This document shows, piece by piece, positions 4,997 through 5,333 of a DNA stretch of 5,333 nt (its first letter is position 1; each line of letters opens with the position of its first letter). The stretch is from Candidatus Omnitrophota bacterium (lineage in GTDB: Bacteria; Omnitrophota; Gorgyraeia; Tantalellales; Tantalellaceae), in NCBI GenBank assembly GCA_018814505.1, contig JAHIZQ010000281.1:1-5333 (forward strand), read 5' to 3'. The notes under the pieces are model-generated. The model saw only the letters and a program-made list of their open reading frames with translations. It ran no database searches and was not told the origin of the DNA. The position numbers were made by a program, and so were the translations under genes.

Positions 4997-5333
4997 AATA
5001 CGAAAAGCATTTATACCATTTTACACCTTTAAAGATTCTTTCTTTTCTTTCACTTCGTCCGGTTGAAACTTTTTCCGCGAAAGAAATATCAGAATGGACT
5101 TCTTCCAGCAAAGGATCTACCAACCAAGCTTTGCGGTTTCTGTTAAAAATGGACATTTTAACCCGTGACAAAAAAGGGAATCTGTTTCTTTACAGAGCTA
5201 ATTTCGATAGCATTGTGCTCAGACAATTTAAGATTTTTGAAAACATAATGACAATCAGAGCGATCACAGAAAAGATCAAACCATATTGTTATAAGATAGT
5301 TCTCTTTGGCAGTTGCGCCACCGGAACTAATGA
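4987..5333 (+). CDS. Winged-helix regulator fused to MNT-type nucleotidyltransferase, 5' part
   Basis: An open frame of 115 codons that runs off the window end; no stop is reached. Residues about 10-75 read as a winged helix-turn-helix domain: LKILSFLSLRP, then FSAKEISEWTSSSKG, the recognition-helix-like STNQALRFLLKMDIL, and a wing DKKGNLFLYRANF. After a helical linker (76-100) comes KIVLFGSCATGTN (103-115), the GS-containing first motif of the DNA polymerase beta-like minimal nucleotidyltransferase fold. The Asp-x-Asp metal ligands would follow past the edge; the last two bases GA allow an Asp or Glu next. Such fusions are usually annotated as nucleotidyltransferase-domain proteins of unknown role; MNT proteins also act in HEPN/MNT toxin-antitoxin pairs, so a HEPN gene downstream would be informative. 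ATG at 4987 is preceded by GAGGA at 7-base spacing. Its promoter lies in a palindromic operator, suggesting autoregulation. Confidence 0.8.
   Translation, partial: MNNQYEKHLYHFTPLKILSFLSLRPVETFSAKEISEWTSSSKGSTNQALRFLLKMDILTRDKKGNLFLYRANFDSIVLRQFKIFENIMTIRAITEKIKPYCYKIVLFGSCATGTN

Noticed and set aside
5331..5333. TGA at the window end as the stop of the last gene
   Set aside because: It is out of frame: AAT at 5329-5331 is the last full codon, followed by GA of the next one.

Overview
The window looks like a piece of chromosome from an anaerobic or microaerophilic bacterium of moderate-to-low GC content. Bacterial signals are clear: purine-rich Shine-Dalgarno sequences before the genes, a consensus TATAAT -10 box, a hairpin plus T-tract terminator and a two-component sensor kinase. 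The gene mix (a minimal SufC/SufB pair without a desulfurase, a wHTH-nucleotidyltransferase fusion, a PAS-type-style kinase tail) would fit uncultured lineages such as Omnitrophota or Elusimicrobiota, but that placement is a guess from general impression. Nothing in the sequence proves it.

Layout, all genes on the + strand: (1) 1-143, the last 46 codons of a sensor histidine kinase (G2 box and end of the HATPase domain). (2) 198-1625 and 1626-3029, a tight two-gene operon for a GadC-like APC-superfamily antiporter and a PLP-dependent glutamate decarboxylase GadB; the second start codon directly follows the first stop codon. (3) 3029-3111, a compact spacer with two overlapping, mutually exclusive hairpins (the second followed by eight T, so terminator-like) and a perfect 20-bp palindrome. 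(4) 3112-3828 and 3815-4918, overlapping genes for a SufC-type ATPase and a short SufB/SufD-type scaffold, matching the minimal SUF-like (SMS) iron-sulfur cluster system. (5) 4919-4986, an intergenic region with a strong promoter buried in a 22-bp perfect palindrome, plus a third half-site 21 bp downstream that overlaps the next start codon. (6) 4987-end, the 5' part of a gene for an N-terminal winged-helix protein fused to a MNT-type nucleotidyltransferase domain, cut by the window edge.

How they work together: GadC and GadB form the usual glutamate import / decarboxylation / GABA export cycle, which consumes a cytoplasmic proton per turn and supports acid tolerance or a membrane potential. 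The decarboxylase keeps the active-site residues and the penultimate C-terminal His used for pH-dependent autoinhibition in E. coli GadB. The antiporter, however, lacks the C-terminal plug and two residues discussed for E. coli GadC, so its substrate or pH control may differ. The SufC/SufB pair is an unrelated housekeeping unit that assembles Fe-S clusters; it keeps the Cys, His and Glu residues aligned with E. coli SufB C405/H433/E434. The last gene very probably represses itself through the repeated operator. No CRISPR array, tRNA, rRNA or insertion sequence was seen.
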